NCBI RefSeq assembly: GCF_947495735.1
Contig: NZ_CANMAA010000013.1
Coordinates: 1 to 64,000, forward strand
Direction of reading: 5' to 3'
DNA length: 64,000 nucleotides
From: an uncultured Pseudokineococcus sp.
GTDB taxonomy: Bacteria > Actinomycetota > Actinomycetes > Actinomycetales > Quadrisphaeraceae
In this document: piece after piece, positions 49,165-58,059 of the stretch
How positions within the stretch are numbered: position 1 is the first letter of the stretch
Layout of the letters: each line of letters begins with the position of its first letter
Translations under genes and position numbers: made by a program
Notes under the pieces: generated by a model
Seen by the model: only the letters and a program-made list of their open reading frames with translations
Database searches by the model: none
What the model was told of the DNA's origin: nothing

Positions 49165-49271
49165 GACGCCCGTGACCGAGCCCGGGGAGCGGCCACCGGC
49201 TGCGGTGGCGCGCGCTGGTGCAGGGGTGTCCTCGACGGCGGCGGTGCAGCGGGCATGGGCGGCCCTCGCCG

Positions 49272-49299
49272 GCGGGGGAGCCGGCTTCGGCTCCCCCGC
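49272..49299. terminator. Perfect 12-bp hairpin, probable terminator
   Basis: GCGGGGGAGCCG and CGGCTCCCCCGC pair perfectly around GCTT, between the methyltransferase and acetyltransferase genes. No T tract. Being symmetrical it could stop transcription from either side. Confidence 0.6.
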
Positions 49300-49356
49300 G
49301 ACCGCTCGCGTCGTCGTGGCCCCGGCTCGCGGCTGTGCCCGCCGGGGTGGTGCGGC

Positions 49357-49986
49357 GTGCTGACGATCGCCGGGGCCACCGTCGCGACCGCCCCGGACGC
49401 CGGCCGGGCCGACGCCCTGGCACGGGCGCTGGACCGCCTGGCGCCCGAGGAGCGCACCGCGCCGTCGGCGCTGGGCGAGCACGTCGTGCTCGAGGAGGTC
49501 CTCGGACCGGCCCGGCTGGCGTACCTGCCGTCGCAGCACCGGCCGGTGGTCCCGCTCGACGCCGCCGGCGAGCTCGTCGCGGTCCCCGCGCGCTCGGCGC
49601 CCGTGGCCGCGCTGCTGGACGCCTGCCCCGCCGAGGACGTCGCGGAGAGCGGGGTCCGCGACCTCGACTCCCCCGCCTTCGTCCTCGCCGTGGACGGGCG
49701 GCCCGTGGCCGTCGCCGGCTACGAGCGCTGGCCCAGCGGCGTCGCGCACCTGTGCGTGCTCACCCGCCCCGGGGCCCGCGGCGCACGGCGGGCGCGCGCG
49801 GTCGCCGCCGCCGCGGCCGCCCACGCTCTCGACGCCGGCCTCCTGCCGCAGTGGCGGGCCCGCCCCGAGGCCTCGGTGCGCCTCGCGCGGGCCCTGGGCT
49901 TCGTCGTCCTCGGCCAGCAGCTCAGCGTCCGCACCGGCCGGGAGCAGCACCGCGCCGGCCGCGACGGACGGCCCCCCGGGGCCTGA
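49357..49986 (+). CDS. GNAT-like N-acetyltransferase
   Basis: About 209 residues from GTG 49357. The C-terminal half shows the acetyltransferase fold ([87 protein letters not shown]), where [13 protein letters not shown] stands for the CoA-binding RGRGLG-type loop. The N-terminal half ([15 protein letters not shown]) is typical of two-part acetyltransferases. The 464-base spacer downstream has no convincing gene. Confidence 0.78.
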   Translation: MLTIAGATVATAPDAGRADALARALDRLAPEERTAPSALGEHVVLEEVLGPARLAYLPSQHRPVVPLDAAGELVAVPARSAPVAALLDACPAEDVAESGVRDLDSPAFVLAVDGRPVAVAGYERWPSGVAHLCVLTRPGARGARRARAVAAAAAAHALDAGLLPQWRARPEASVRLARALGFVVLGQQLSVRTGREQHRAGRDGRPPGA

Positions 49987-50450
49987 GCGCCCGCCCGGTC
50001 CTCGTTCCCACGACCCTCCGCGAGGCGGGCGACGGCCGCCGGCTCCACGGGGACGCCCTCGTGCGCCGCCCGGGTGCGGTCGGCGACCTGCTCCGGGGCG
50101 CCCTCCCCGCACCGCTCGGCGAGCATCGCCGGACCGGCGGGCAGACGTGCCACGACCCGGTCAGGCGCGGCCCGCTGTCGACGGGGGCCGGGGTGGAGCC
50201 CCACCGCACCAGGTCCCCGCCGACGACGACGGCGAGCTCACGGCCGCTCCGCCGACACCACCTGGCTGCGGGTCCCGCGCACCCGTCGCCGCAGCGGCGC
50301 GCGCGAGCGCGGCGAGCGGACGACGTCGCCGCGGCGGACGGGGTGACGAGGTGCTCCTGCGTTCAACGACCGAGCGGCGCGGTCGACAGGACGGGTACGG
50401 CCTCGTGGGCGCCCGGAGAGGAGCGCCGGCCGTGGAGCAGGGAGCAGCAC

Positions 50451-52046
50451 ATGAGCGTCACCAGGTGGAGCGTCGGTCAGCGGCTGGCTGCGGGCTTCGC
50501 GCTCGTCGCCCTGGGCGTCGTCCTCGTGACCGTCCTCGGGATCCTCCGGGTGGCGGCCATCAACGACAGGCTGTCGACGATCGAGGAGAACAGCGTCAAG
50601 CAGCGGTACGCGATCGACTTCCGGGGCAGCGTCCACGACCGGTCGATCGCGCTGCGCGACGTCGTGCTGGACGACGCGCCCCCCGAGGTGCAGGAGGACG
50701 TGGCGACGATCGAGGAGCTCCGCGCCGCCTACGAGGAGGCAGCCGCCCCGCTGGACGCCCTCATGGCCGACGAGAGCGCCACCACCGCGGCGGAGCGCGA
50801 GGCGTACGCCGTGGTGCAGGACGTCGAGGCCCGCACCACGCCGGTGGTCGAGCGCGTCGTCGAGCTGCGCGCCAGCGGCCAGGTGGACGAGGCGCGGGAG
50901 CTCGTGCTCACCGAGGCCCGACCGCTCTTCGAGGAGTGGCTGGCCTCGATCAACGCGGTCATCGACCTGGAGGAGTCCGCCAACGTGGTGCAGGCGGAGC
51001 AGGCCCGCTCCATCGGCGCCACCTTCGTGACGCTCATGCTCGTCATCTGCGCAGCGGTCGTGGCCGCGGCGTCCGGCGTCGCCTGGGTCATCACCCGCAG
51101 CATCACGCACCCGATGCGCGACGCGGTCGGCGTCTTCGCCGCCGTCGCCCGGGGCGACCTGACCCGGCGCCTGGACACCGCCTCGAAAGACGGGCTCGGC
51201 GAGCTGGGCACCCACGCCAACGCCGCCCTGGCGCGCGTGGCCGAGGCCATGAGCGCCGTGGCCGACCACGCGAGCACCCTGGCGGCGACCAGCCAGCGCG
51301 TGGGCTCCGCGTCCGAGCAGATCGCCGCCGACGCCCGCGCCTCCAGCGCCCGCGTCGACGAGGTGGCCGTCGCCACCGACGAGGTCGCCTCGCACGTGGC
51401 GAGCGCGGCGTCGGGCAGCGAGCAGATGGGCGCCTCGATCCACGAGATCGCCGCCAGCGCCACCGAGGCCACGCACGTCGCCGGCCGGGCCGTCACCGCC
51501 GCCGAGCTCACGAACAGCACGATCGCCAAGCTCGGGGAGTCCTCCCGCCAGATCGGGGAGGTCGTCACCGCCATCAAGACCATCGCCGGCCAGACCAACC
51601 TGCTCGCCCTCAACGCGACGATCGAGGCCGCCCGCGCCGGCGAGGTCGGCCGCGGCTTCGCCGTGGTGGCCGGGGAGGTCAAGGACCTCGCCGGCGAGAC
51701 GGCCCAGGCGACCGACGACATCACCCGGCGGGTCGAGGCCATCCAGGCGGACACGGCCAGCGCCGCGAGCGCCATCGAGGAGGTCTCGGCGATCATCCAG
51801 GCGATCGACGACCACCAGAGCACCATCGCCGCCGCGGTCGAGGAGCAGACGGCGACCACGGCCGAGATGAGCCGCAGCATGAACCAGGCCGCGAGCCACT
51901 CCCAGGACATCGCCGCCAGCATCACCGGCGTCGCGACGGCCACCCGGTCCACCGCCGAGTCCGTCAGCGCCGCCCAGGACGCGGCGACCGACCTCGCCGA
52001 CGTCTCCGACCGCCTGCGCGACCTCACCCGGCAGTTCACCGTGTGA
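50451..52046 (+). CDS. Methyl-accepting chemotaxis protein (membrane)
   Basis: 531 residues: transmembrane helix 1 (about 12-33), a four-helix-bundle periplasmic-type sensor domain (about 35-185), helix 2 (about 190-213), HAMP (about 215-265), then a signalling domain with the hairpin tip [49 protein letters not shown]. The C-terminus lacks a CheR/CheB pentapeptide. It would send signals to CheA/CheW, which are not in the window. GGAG lies six to nine bases before the ATG. The ligand is unknown. Confidence 0.95.
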   Translation: MSVTRWSVGQRLAAGFALVALGVVLVTVLGILRVAAINDRLSTIEENSVKQRYAIDFRGSVHDRSIALRDVVLDDAPPEVQEDVATIEELRAAYEEAAAPLDALMADESATTAAEREAYAVVQDVEARTTPVVERVVELRASGQVDEARELVLTEARPLFEEWLASINAVIDLEESANVVQAEQARSIGATFVTLMLVICAAVVAAASGVAWVITRSITHPMRDAVGVFAAVARGDLTRRLDTASKDGLGELGTHANAALARVAEAMSAVADHASTLAATSQRVGSASEQIAADARASSARVDEVAVATDEVASHVASAASGSEQMGASIHEIAASATEATHVAGRAVTAAELTNSTIAKLGESSRQIGEVVTAIKTIAGQTNLLALNATIEAARAGEVGRGFAVVAGEVKDLAGETAQATDDITRRVEAIQADTASAASAIEEVSAIIQAIDDHQSTIAAAVEEQTATTAEMSRSMNQAASHSQDIAASITGVATATRSTAESVSAAQDAATDLADVSDRLRDLTRQFTV

Positions 52047-52051
52047 CCGGG

Positions 52052-52079
52052 CCGGGCGCGGGCGCGGGCCCGCGCCCGG
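52052..52079. terminator. Bidirectional hairpin terminator
   Basis: CCGGGCGCGGGC and GCCCGCGCCCGG form a perfect 12-bp stem with a GCGG loop, six bases after the chemoreceptor stop and 15 bases beyond the convergent dehalogenase-like stop. Position and symmetry suggest a shared terminator. Confidence 0.7.
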
Positions 52080-52093
52080 TGGTGACGGGCGCC

Positions 52094-52978
52094 TCAGCCG
52101 CGGCCGAGGAGCTCCAGCAGCGCCGCGGTCAGCTCGGCGGGGGCCTCCTCGGCCATGTGGTGGCCGCTCGGGACGGTCGCGCCGCGCAGGTCCGGCGCCC
52201 ACGGGCGCCAGACGGCGAGGACGTCGCCGTAGAGGTCCTCCAGGTCGTCCTCGGTCGACCAGACGACGAGCGTCGGGCACGCGAGCTGCCGCCCGGCCGC
52301 GCGGTCGGCGTCGTCGGCGGCCCGGTCGACCCCCAGGCCCGCCCGGTAGTCCTCGAGCACGGCGCGCACGACGGCCGGGTCCCGGACGGCCGCGAGGTGG
52401 TCGGCGTAGTTCTCCTCCCCCATGCGCGCCGCCCGGCCGGGGTCGGTGGCCTCCGTGCCGTACCAGGCGTCGGGGTCGGCGGTGATGACGCGCTCGGCCA
52501 CCCCGGGGCGGGCGGAGGAGGACCAGTGCCACCAGGCGGTGGCGAAGCGCGCGTCGGCGCGGGCGAGCGCCTCGCCGATCGGGACGCCGTCGAGGACGGC
52601 GAGGTGCGTGACGACCTCGGGGTGGTCCATCGCCAGGCGGTGGGCGACGTAGCCGCCGCGGTCGTGGCCGACGACGGCGAACCGCTCGTGCCCCAGCTCC
52701 CGCAGGAGGGTCACGACGTCGCCGGCCATGGCCCGCTTCGAGGCCTGCGCCGCGTCGGGCAGCGGGGCCGGCGCCGTCGAGCGCCCGTAGCCCCGCAGGT
52801 CCGGGCACACGACCGAGAAGCCCGCGGCGACGAGCCGAGGCGCCACGCGGTGCCAGGTGGTGTGCGTGCGCGGGTGGCCGTGCAGCAGCACCACCGGCGG
52901 GCCCTGCCCGCCGGTGCGGAACCGCAGCCGGACGCCGTCGCCGACGTCCGCGGAGCGGAGCGAGAAGCCCTCGAGCAC
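52094..52978 (-). CDS. Alpha/beta hydrolase, haloacetate dehalogenase-like
   Basis: 294 residues. The nucleophile elbow is GHDRGG, giving Asp106 (not Ser), followed by Arg107, as in haloacetate dehalogenases and epoxide hydrolases. Other marks are HGHPRTHTTWHRVAP (oxyanion part), DLRGYGRS, the cap His151-Trp152 pair in TAWWHWSSSARPG (halide-binding in fluoroacetate dehalogenases), and the catalytic His in PSGHHMAEEAP. The pattern fits the fluoroacetate dehalogenase group well. Forms an operon with the PNPOx-like gene upstream (26-base gap). Confidence 0.92.
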   Translation of the reverse strand: MLEGFSLRSADVGDGVRLRFRTGGQGPPVVLLHGHPRTHTTWHRVAPRLVAAGFSVVCPDLRGYGRSTAPAPLPDAAQASKRAMAGDVVTLLRELGHERFAVVGHDRGGYVAHRLAMDHPEVVTHLAVLDGVPIGEALARADARFATAWWHWSSSARPGVAERVITADPDAWYGTEATDPGRAARMGEENYADHLAAVRDPAVVRAVLEDYRAGLGVDRAADDADRAAGRQLACPTLVVWSTEDDLEDLYGDVLAVWRPWAPDLRGATVPSGHHMAEEAPAELTAALLELLGRG

Positions 52979-53004
52979 CTCGGGTCCCTGCTGGTCGCGC
53001 GGGC

Positions 53005-53562
53005 TCAGCGGCCGGGCATGGCGGGGAGGCCGTCGATGCTCTCGGCGTTCGCCGTCTCCCAGTACCCGGGGTAGTAGTCCTCGCCGCTGCGCTCCTGGAC
53101 CCGGTCGAGGACGTCGCGGTCCCCGCGGAAGTCCATGAGCGGCACGGAGAACCCGCAGGAGTCCGAGATGCGCCCGACGTCGACCACGACGATCGCGCGC
53201 TGCCCGACCGTGCGCTCCTTGCCGAAGCGCTCGCGGAGCCCGGCGAACTCCTCGTCCGTCGTGAGCACCACGCGGCCGCGACCGTGGAGGCGCACGATGG
53301 TCGGCCTGCCGTCGAAGGCGGTGAACATGACGACGATGCGCCCGTTCTCGCGCACGTGGGCGATGGTCTCGGCGCCGGAGCCGCTGTAGTCCAGGTAGGC
53401 GACGGTGCGCCCGTCGAGCACGGCGAAGGTTCCGTCCATGCCCTTCGGCGAGACGTTGACGTGGCCGTCGGCCGCGAGGGGGGCGGTGGCGACGAAGTAG
53501 ACCGGCTGCCGAGCCATCCAGCCCGCGAGGTCGTCGCTGATCGCGTCGTAGACGGTGGCCAT
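53005..53562 (-). CDS. Pyridoxamine 5'-phosphate oxidase family protein
   Basis: 185 residues with a split-barrel flavin/F420-binding fold: VYFVATAPLAADGHVNVSPKGMDGTFAVLDGRTVAYLDYSGSGAETIAHVRENGRIVVMFTAFDGRPTIVRLHGRGRVV. This arrangement is shared by many actinobacterial FMN- or F420-dependent proteins of unknown reaction. It is the first gene of a two-gene unit with the dehalogenase-like hydrolase. Confidence 0.92.
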   Translation of the reverse strand: MATVYDAISDDLAGWMARQPVYFVATAPLAADGHVNVSPKGMDGTFAVLDGRTVAYLDYSGSGAETIAHVRENGRIVVMFTAFDGRPTIVRLHGRGRVVLTTDEEFAGLRERFGKERTVGQRAIVVVDVGRISDSCGFSVPLMDFRGDRDVLDRVQERSGEDYYPGYWETANAESIDGLPAMPGR

Positions 53563-53654
53563 GGGCTCATCGTGGCAGCACCCGCCGCGAGCACGAGCGC
53601 GCGCGGCCCGGGCCGGCCCCGCCCCGGCACGGCCCCCCGGGGGGCGCGCGGAGG

Positions 53655-55193
53655 TCAGCCGCGGGCGGCGAAGTTCTCGGCCATCGCCGCCTGCTGCGCG
53701 AGGACGTCGGCGATGCGCGACTGGACGACGTCCATCTGGCTGATGATCTCGCTCGTCTCGTGGATGCCCGCGGAGACGGCGACGCTGCTCGCCTGGATGG
53801 TCCGCACCTGCTCGGCGACGCGCTCGGTCGCGGCGGCCGTCTCGCGCGCCAGCTCCTTCACCTCGCCCGCGACGACGGCGAAGCCGCGCCCCACCTCACC
53901 GGCGCGGGCGGCCTCGATCGTCGCGTTGAGGGCCAGGAGGTTCGTCTGCGCCGCGATCTTGGAGATGACGTCGATGACGTCGCTGATGGCCGCCGACGCG
54001 CTGGCCAGGGCGTCGACCTCCGTGGTCAGCGTCGCCGTCCGGGCGACCGCCGCTCCGGCCACGGCGTGCGCGTCCTCGGTCGCCCCGCGGACGAGCGACA
54101 CCGTGCCCAGGAGCTCCTGCGCCTTCTCCGCGTCGGAGTGCGTCCGCCGCATGCGCTCGAGGTGCTGGGACAGGAGCTGCTGGACGTTCCGCAGCGCAGA
54201 CCCCCGCGACTCGGACAGGTCCATGACCTCGGTGGTGAAGAAGTCCATCGTCCCGACGACCCGGTCGTCCACGAGCACGGGCAGGCACACCCCCGAGCGG
54301 ACGCCCGCGCGGCCCGCGGCGGGAGCGCGGACGCAGTCGGTCAGCTGGCTGAGGTCGCGGACGAACACCATGTCGCGGGCGCGCCACGCGCGTCCGGCGA
54401 GGCCGACGCCCTCGGCGAAGGTGGCCGCGCGGGTGACCTGGCGGAACTCCTCCCCCGCCGAGCCCGACTCGACGGCGAAGCGCAGGACGTCGCCGTCCAC
54501 GGCCCAGAAGGAGCCGTACGCCCAGCCGAAGGCGTCGCGCACGGTGTCCAGCGCCGTCGTGATGGCCGAGGCCTCGTCGGTGGTGGTGGCGATCTGGCTG
54601 ACGACGGTCGTGACCGCCAGGCGGGAGCTGGAGACCTCCTCGAGCTCGCGAGCCGCCAGCGCGCGCTGGCGCGCGTGGGCGGCGATGCGGCCGATCGCCT
54701 CCCACTTCTCGGCGCGGGCGCCGAAGAAGGGCAGACCCTCGCGGGTGTAGAACTCCTGGACCGCCACGACCTGGCCGCCCTGCAGGACGGGCAGGCAGCA
54801 GCCGCCGGTCATGCCCGCGTCCGCGGCGGCGCGCCAGCGCTGGCAGGAGAGGTCGCCGCCGCTCCCGGCGGCCAGCACGGGCTTGCGCGTGCGCACGGCC
54901 TGCCCGACGAGGCCGGCGTCCCGGTCGATGACGCGCGCGCCCCCGGCGGCCGTCGCCATCGCGGGGACCAGGTCACCGGTCTCGTGGGCCAGCGCGAACC
55001 GGCCGTCGTCGGTGGGCAGCCAGACGGCGCCGTAGGTGAGCGCCAGCGCGGGCACCAGCGCCCCGATGATCCGCGCGTGCGCGTCGGCCTCGCTGTCCAC
55101 CCCCTCGTCCAGGGCGGACATGATCTCCTCGAGGGCCTCGACGTCGCGGGGCGTGGTGGGAGCCTGGTGGCCTTGGGCACGTGTGCGTCTCAC
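53655..55193 (-). CDS. Soluble GAF-GAF methyl-accepting chemotaxis protein
   Basis: 512 residues from GTG 55193 (GAGGAGAG upstream). No membrane segment. GAF domain 1 (about 25-175; [30 protein letters not shown]), GAF domain 2 (about 190-345; [38 protein letters not shown]), then a signalling domain with [48 protein letters not shown]. The tip is almost identical to the membrane chemoreceptor at 50451. The signalling domain is shorter than usual. It probably senses a cytoplasmic ligand. Confidence 0.93.
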   Translation of the reverse strand: MRRTRAQGHQAPTTPRDVEALEEIMSALDEGVDSEADAHARIIGALVPALALTYGAVWLPTDDGRFALAHETGDLVPAMATAAGGARVIDRDAGLVGQAVRTRKPVLAAGSGGDLSCQRWRAAADAGMTGGCCLPVLQGGQVVAVQEFYTREGLPFFGARAEKWEAIGRIAAHARQRALAARELEEVSSSRLAVTTVVSQIATTTDEASAITTALDTVRDAFGWAYGSFWAVDGDVLRFAVESGSAGEEFRQVTRAATFAEGVGLAGRAWRARDMVFVRDLSQLTDCVRAPAAGRAGVRSGVCLPVLVDDRVVGTMDFFTTEVMDLSESRGSALRNVQQLLSQHLERMRRTHSDAEKAQELLGTVSLVRGATEDAHAVAGAAVARTATLTTEVDALASASAAISDVIDVISKIAAQTNLLALNATIEAARAGEVGRGFAVVAGEVKELARETAAATERVAEQVRTIQASSVAVSAGIHETSEIISQMDVVQSRIADVLAQQAAMAENFAARG

Positions 55194-55399
55194 AGTGCTC
55201 TCCTCGTCCGGGGAGGCCCGCACCTTGACCCCGGGCGCCGCGAGTGCCGGCCGCGCGCTGGACCGTCCGGGTGACCCGCTCGCCCCGCCCGCCAGGCTCC
55301 TCCACCCCTCGGCACGGCCGGCTCCGCCGAGCAGGCCCGTCGTCGCGGCCCTACCCTCAGGCACCCCCCGCGACCGCGCGAGGGCGAGGAGGGACAGCC

Positions 55400-55582
55400 A
55401 TGGGCATCGTGAACAAGCTGCTGCGCTCAGCCAAGCAGGCCGCGGCGCGCGGCGGCAGCACCGGCAGGACCCGCGGGACGACCGGGGCCCCGCGCCGATC
55501 GGGCACGGGTCGTCCGGCGACCGGGGGCGGCGCCGGCGGCGGCGCCGTCGGGAAGGTCCTCCGGGGCCTGCGCAAGCGCTGA
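55400..55582 (+). CDS. Small basic protein (60 aa)
   Basis: From ATG 55400, with GAGGAGGGA eight bases upstream: [20 protein letters not shown], then a Gly/Thr/Arg-rich linker and [12 protein letters not shown]. Net charge is strongly positive, with short amphipathic helices at both ends, so it may bind nucleic acid or membranes. No family recognised. A strong terminator follows directly. Confidence 0.55.
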   Translation: MGIVNKLLRSAKQAAARGGSTGRTRGTTGAPRRSGTGRPATGGGAGGGAVGKVLRGLRKR

Positions 55583-55589
55583 CCGACCG

Positions 55590-55618
55590 GCCACCGGGGC
55601 GGTCTCCGCCCCGGTGGC
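55590..55618. terminator. Bidirectional hairpin terminator
   Basis: GCCACCGGGGCG and CGCCCCGGTGGC pair perfectly (12 bp) around GTCTC, between the convergent stops of the small basic protein and the acetyltransferase. Confidence 0.7.
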
Positions 55619-56128
55619 TCAGGCCGGTCGCCGCATCCGCCGCTCGCAGCGGTCGTCCGGCGCCGGACCGGCGTCGACGAAGCCGTGGCGCACGTACAGG
55701 CGCCGCGCCGCCTCGTTGCCGGCCATGACCGAGAGGGCCACGGCCGCCCCGGGGAGCTCCCGGGAGGCCCACCCGAGGACCCCCTCCACCGCGGCGTCGC
55801 CGACGCCGCGGCCCCGCGCCCCGGGCGCCACCCACATCGAGATGAGCTCGACCTCGGGCTCCCCGACGGGCGAGGGCGCGGTGGCCGCGACGACGCCCAC
55901 GGGCTCCCCCGCGAGCTCGACCACGAGGTGGAGCGCCACGTCGCGCAGGCGCGCGCGCCAGCGCTCCTCCCGGTCGCCGTCACCGCTCCACTGGGCGAGC
56001 GTCGAGCCGAAGGCCTCCGGGGCGTCCTCGAGCGACGCCCGGCGCAGCCGGCGCCACAGCGGCCAGTCCTCCTCGCCGAGGCGGCGCAGCGACGGCGAGG
56101 GCCGGTCCGCGGGCGGGCGGGTGCTCAC
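55619..56128 (-). CDS. GNAT-family N-acetyltransferase
   Basis: 169 residues from GTG 56128. Full GNAT fold: [53 protein letters not shown], the CoA-binding [28 protein letters not shown], and [17 protein letters not shown]. The opening ([10 protein letters not shown]) is common in GNATs acting on ribosomal or small-molecule amines. Coupled by GTGA to the interrupted GNAT gene upstream. Confidence 0.93.
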   Translation of the reverse strand: MSTRPPADRPSPSLRRLGEEDWPLWRRLRRASLEDAPEAFGSTLAQWSGDGDREERWRARLRDVALHLVVELAGEPVGVVAATAPSPVGEPEVELISMWVAPGARGRGVGDAAVEGVLGWASRELPGAAVALSVMAGNEAARRLYVRHGFVDAGPAPDDRCERRMRRPA

Positions 56129-56737
56129 GAGCGCACCAGCAGGGCGAGCGCGTCGGCCGGCACCGGCCGGTCGGCCCAGACCAGCCGGACGGCCCCGGGG
56201 TCCGAGGTCCCGACGTCGGCCCCCCGCCAGACGAGGTCCAGGCCGGCGTGCTCGACGGCGCGCCGCGAGCCCCCGTCGTGCTCCAGCAGGTCGGCGACGA
56301 CCGGCAGGTCGGGCCGCACGGCCGCCGCGGCGCTCCGGGCGGCGACGAGCTCCTGCGCCAGACCGCGGCCCCGCACCCCGTCGGAGGAGGCGGTGGCGGT
56401 GGCGGTGGCGGTGGCGGTGGCGGTGGCGGTGGCGGTGGCGGTGGCGGTGGTTCCACACCACGCCGTGGCGGACGTCGCAGCCGCCGACGCCCAGCAGGCG
56501 CCCCGCCTCCTCGCCGTCCCGGCCGCGAGCGACCCAGCTGCCGAGGCCGCAGTCGTCCCAGCCCTGCTGCCACCGGGCGACCACCACGCGGGTCTGCTGC
56601 CCGAGCACCTGTCGGCCGCTCGGCAGGCGCTCCTCCGCCCCGAGGTCGGCGTGCAGGGCGTGCACCTCGCCGAGGTCGTCGTCGGTCGGGCGCCGCAGCT
56701 CCAGCCGCTCGGCCAGCACCCGCTCGAGGTCCCCCAC
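56125..56737 (-). pseudogene. GNAT acetyltransferase interrupted by a hexanucleotide repeat
   Basis: The N-terminal part (GDLERVLAERLELRRPTDDD, LPSGRQVLGQQTRVVVARWQ, GRLLGVGGCDVRHGVVWN) is in one frame. After a run of ten GGCGGT units (56389-56450) the CoA-binding part continues in another frame (DGVRGRGLAQELVAARSAAA, VVADLLEHDGGSRRAVEHAG, LDLVWRGADVG) to the stop at 56125. The hexamer keeps frame by itself, so the shift must lie at its edge. The joined halves make a normal-length GNAT. Its stop overlaps the next start by GTGA. Confidence 0.65.
56389..56450. repeat. Hexanucleotide repeat (GGCGGT)10
   Basis: Ten perfect head-to-tail copies of GGCGGT plus two bases, at the place in the GNAT gene where the loop before the CoA-binding helix would be. 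On the gene's strand it encodes a His-Arg or Thr-Ala dipeptide run depending on frame. It is the longest simple repeat in the window. Confidence 0.9.
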
Positions 56738-56805
56738 GCGGGCGAGCCTCGCACGGGCGCCGCCGCTCTCGCCGCGACGGACGGCCGTCGGAGCGCCGCG
56801 CCGCG

Positions 56806-57333
56806 TCAGCCCTCGCGGAGCTCGGCCGGCAGCGCGTCGAACCACTCGACCACGGCCGTCTCGTAGCGGGTCCCGAAGTCCAGGGTCACCAGGTCGACCG
56901 GTCGCGCCCCGGCCGCCAGCGCCTCGACCCGCGCCTGGTGGTAGCCCTCCAGCCGAGCCGCGTGCACGGCGCGGTGCTGGGCGACGAAGGCGGCGAGCTC
57001 TCCCGGCGGCAGGTGCCGGGCGAAGGCCAGCACGAGCAGCAGCGGGTACCGGATCTGCTCCTCGGCGGGGAGACGGGACAGCCACTGCCGGAACGCCTCC
57101 CGCCCCTCGTCGGTCACGGCGTACGCCCGGCGGTCGCGGGCGCCGACCTCGGCGGCGACCACCAGCCCGTCGTCGGCCATGGCGGCGAGCTCCCGGTAGA
57201 CCTGGCTGCGGGTGAGGCTCCAGAAGTCGCCGATGGCGCGCTCGGCCGTCCGGAGGAGGTCGTAGCCCGACTGCGGCCCGTCGTGGAGGAACCCGAGCAG
57301 GGACGCCGCGGTGGCGTTGAGAGCCCTCGGCAT
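56806..57333 (-). CDS. PadR-family transcriptional regulator
   Basis: 175 residues from ATG 57333. PadR winged helix (LLGFLHDGPQSGYDLLRTAERAIGDFWSLTRSQVYRELAAMADDGLVVAAEVGARDRRAYAVTDEGREAFRQWLSRLP) and the C-terminal dimerisation helices (QIRYPLLLVLAFARHLPPGELAAFVAQHRAVHAARL). It is divergent from a four-helix membrane protein, and two matching palindromes lie between, so it probably represses both. Confidence 0.94.
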   Translation of the reverse strand: MPRALNATAASLLGFLHDGPQSGYDLLRTAERAIGDFWSLTRSQVYRELAAMADDGLVVAAEVGARDRRAYAVTDEGREAFRQWLSRLPAEEQIRYPLLLVLAFARHLPPGELAAFVAQHRAVHAARLEGYHQARVEALAAGARPVDLVTLDFGTRYETAVVEWFDALPAELREG

Positions 57334-57366
57334 CGCCACCCCCTCCCTGCGCCCGGGTCTTGACCA

Positions 57367-57415
57367 TCCACTGTAGACCGTGCCACGCTCCCGGCATCGA
57401 CAGTCCACAGTGGAC
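57367..57415. promoter_or_regulatory. Two PadR operator sites
   Basis: GTCCACAGTGGAC (57403-57415) is a perfect 13-bp palindrome, and TCCACTGTAGA (57367-57377) is a near-copy of its core in the same phase; centres are 37 bases apart. Together they cover the divergent promoters. TACAGT/ACTGTA-like cores are typical of PadR sites. Confidence 0.6.
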
Positions 57416-57427
57416 ACGGGAGCCGAG

Positions 57428-57925
57428 ATGGACCTGCACACCGCCCTGCTCGTGCCGCACGTCGTCGCCGGCGGCCTCGGGCTGCTGCTCGGCCCCGTCG
57501 TCATGGCGCTGCCCAAGCGGCGCGACCGCCACGGCCTCGCCGGCCGGGTCTACGTGCCCGTCGCGGTCGTCATGACCACGACGGCGCTGGGCCTGTTCGC
57601 CCTCGACCCCGGGCGCCTGTGGGGCCTCGCCCTGATCGCCGCCGCGACGCTCGTCACCGCACTCTCGGGGGCGTCCCTGGCCCGCCGCCGGCCGCGCGGC
57701 TGGGTGCCGGCGCACATCCGCCTCATGGGCGCGTCCTACCTGTCCTTCGTCACGGCCTTCCTGCTCACGCAGTGGTCGAGCCCGCTCGCCTGGATCCTCC
57801 CGACCGCCGTCGGCACGCCCCTCATGGCCCTGGCGGTCTCCCGGCTCCCGCCCGGGATGCGCGCGACGGGCGGGCGACCGCGGAGCGCCGCCGCCCGCCC
57901 CGCCGAGACGGTGCCCGGCACCTGA
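57428..57925 (+). CDS. Membrane protein (DUF2306-like), PadR-controlled
   Basis: 165 residues from ATG 57428, with four hydrophobic segments (about 5-25, 40-58, 62-82 and 98-135). The starting HxxxGxxGLLxGP pattern (PHVVAGGLGLLLGPVVMALPKRRDRHGLAGRVYV) and HIRLMGASYLSFVTAFLL match the DUF2306 kind of integral membrane protein. Function unknown. The first bases overlap the PadR sites, so expression should be PadR-dependent. Confidence 0.85.
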   Translation: MDLHTALLVPHVVAGGLGLLLGPVVMALPKRRDRHGLAGRVYVPVAVVMTTTALGLFALDPGRLWGLALIAAATLVTALSGASLARRRPRGWVPAHIRLMGASYLSFVTAFLLTQWSSPLAWILPTAVGTPLMALAVSRLPPGMRATGGRPRSAAARPAETVPGT

Positions 57926-58059
57926 GGCCGCGCGTCACGGTGCCGTCACGACGTGCGCGGCACGGACCCGCGCGCACCCGGGGCCCCGCGAGCGGTGGCA
58001 GAGTTCGGCCACTCGCCCGTCGACGCCGGCGGGCCGCACCCCGAGCACCGGAGGATCCC

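Noticed and set aside
49987-50450. Possible minus-strand gene between the acetyltransferase and the chemoreceptor
   Set aside because: Frames such as 49719..50204 have some G/C-ending codons but overlap the acetyltransferase antisense and show no domain or ribosome-binding site.
50238-53630. 1130-codon minus-strand ORF
   Set aside because: It is antisense to the chemoreceptor and out of frame with the hydrolase and PNPOx genes, both of which have clear family motifs in their own frames.
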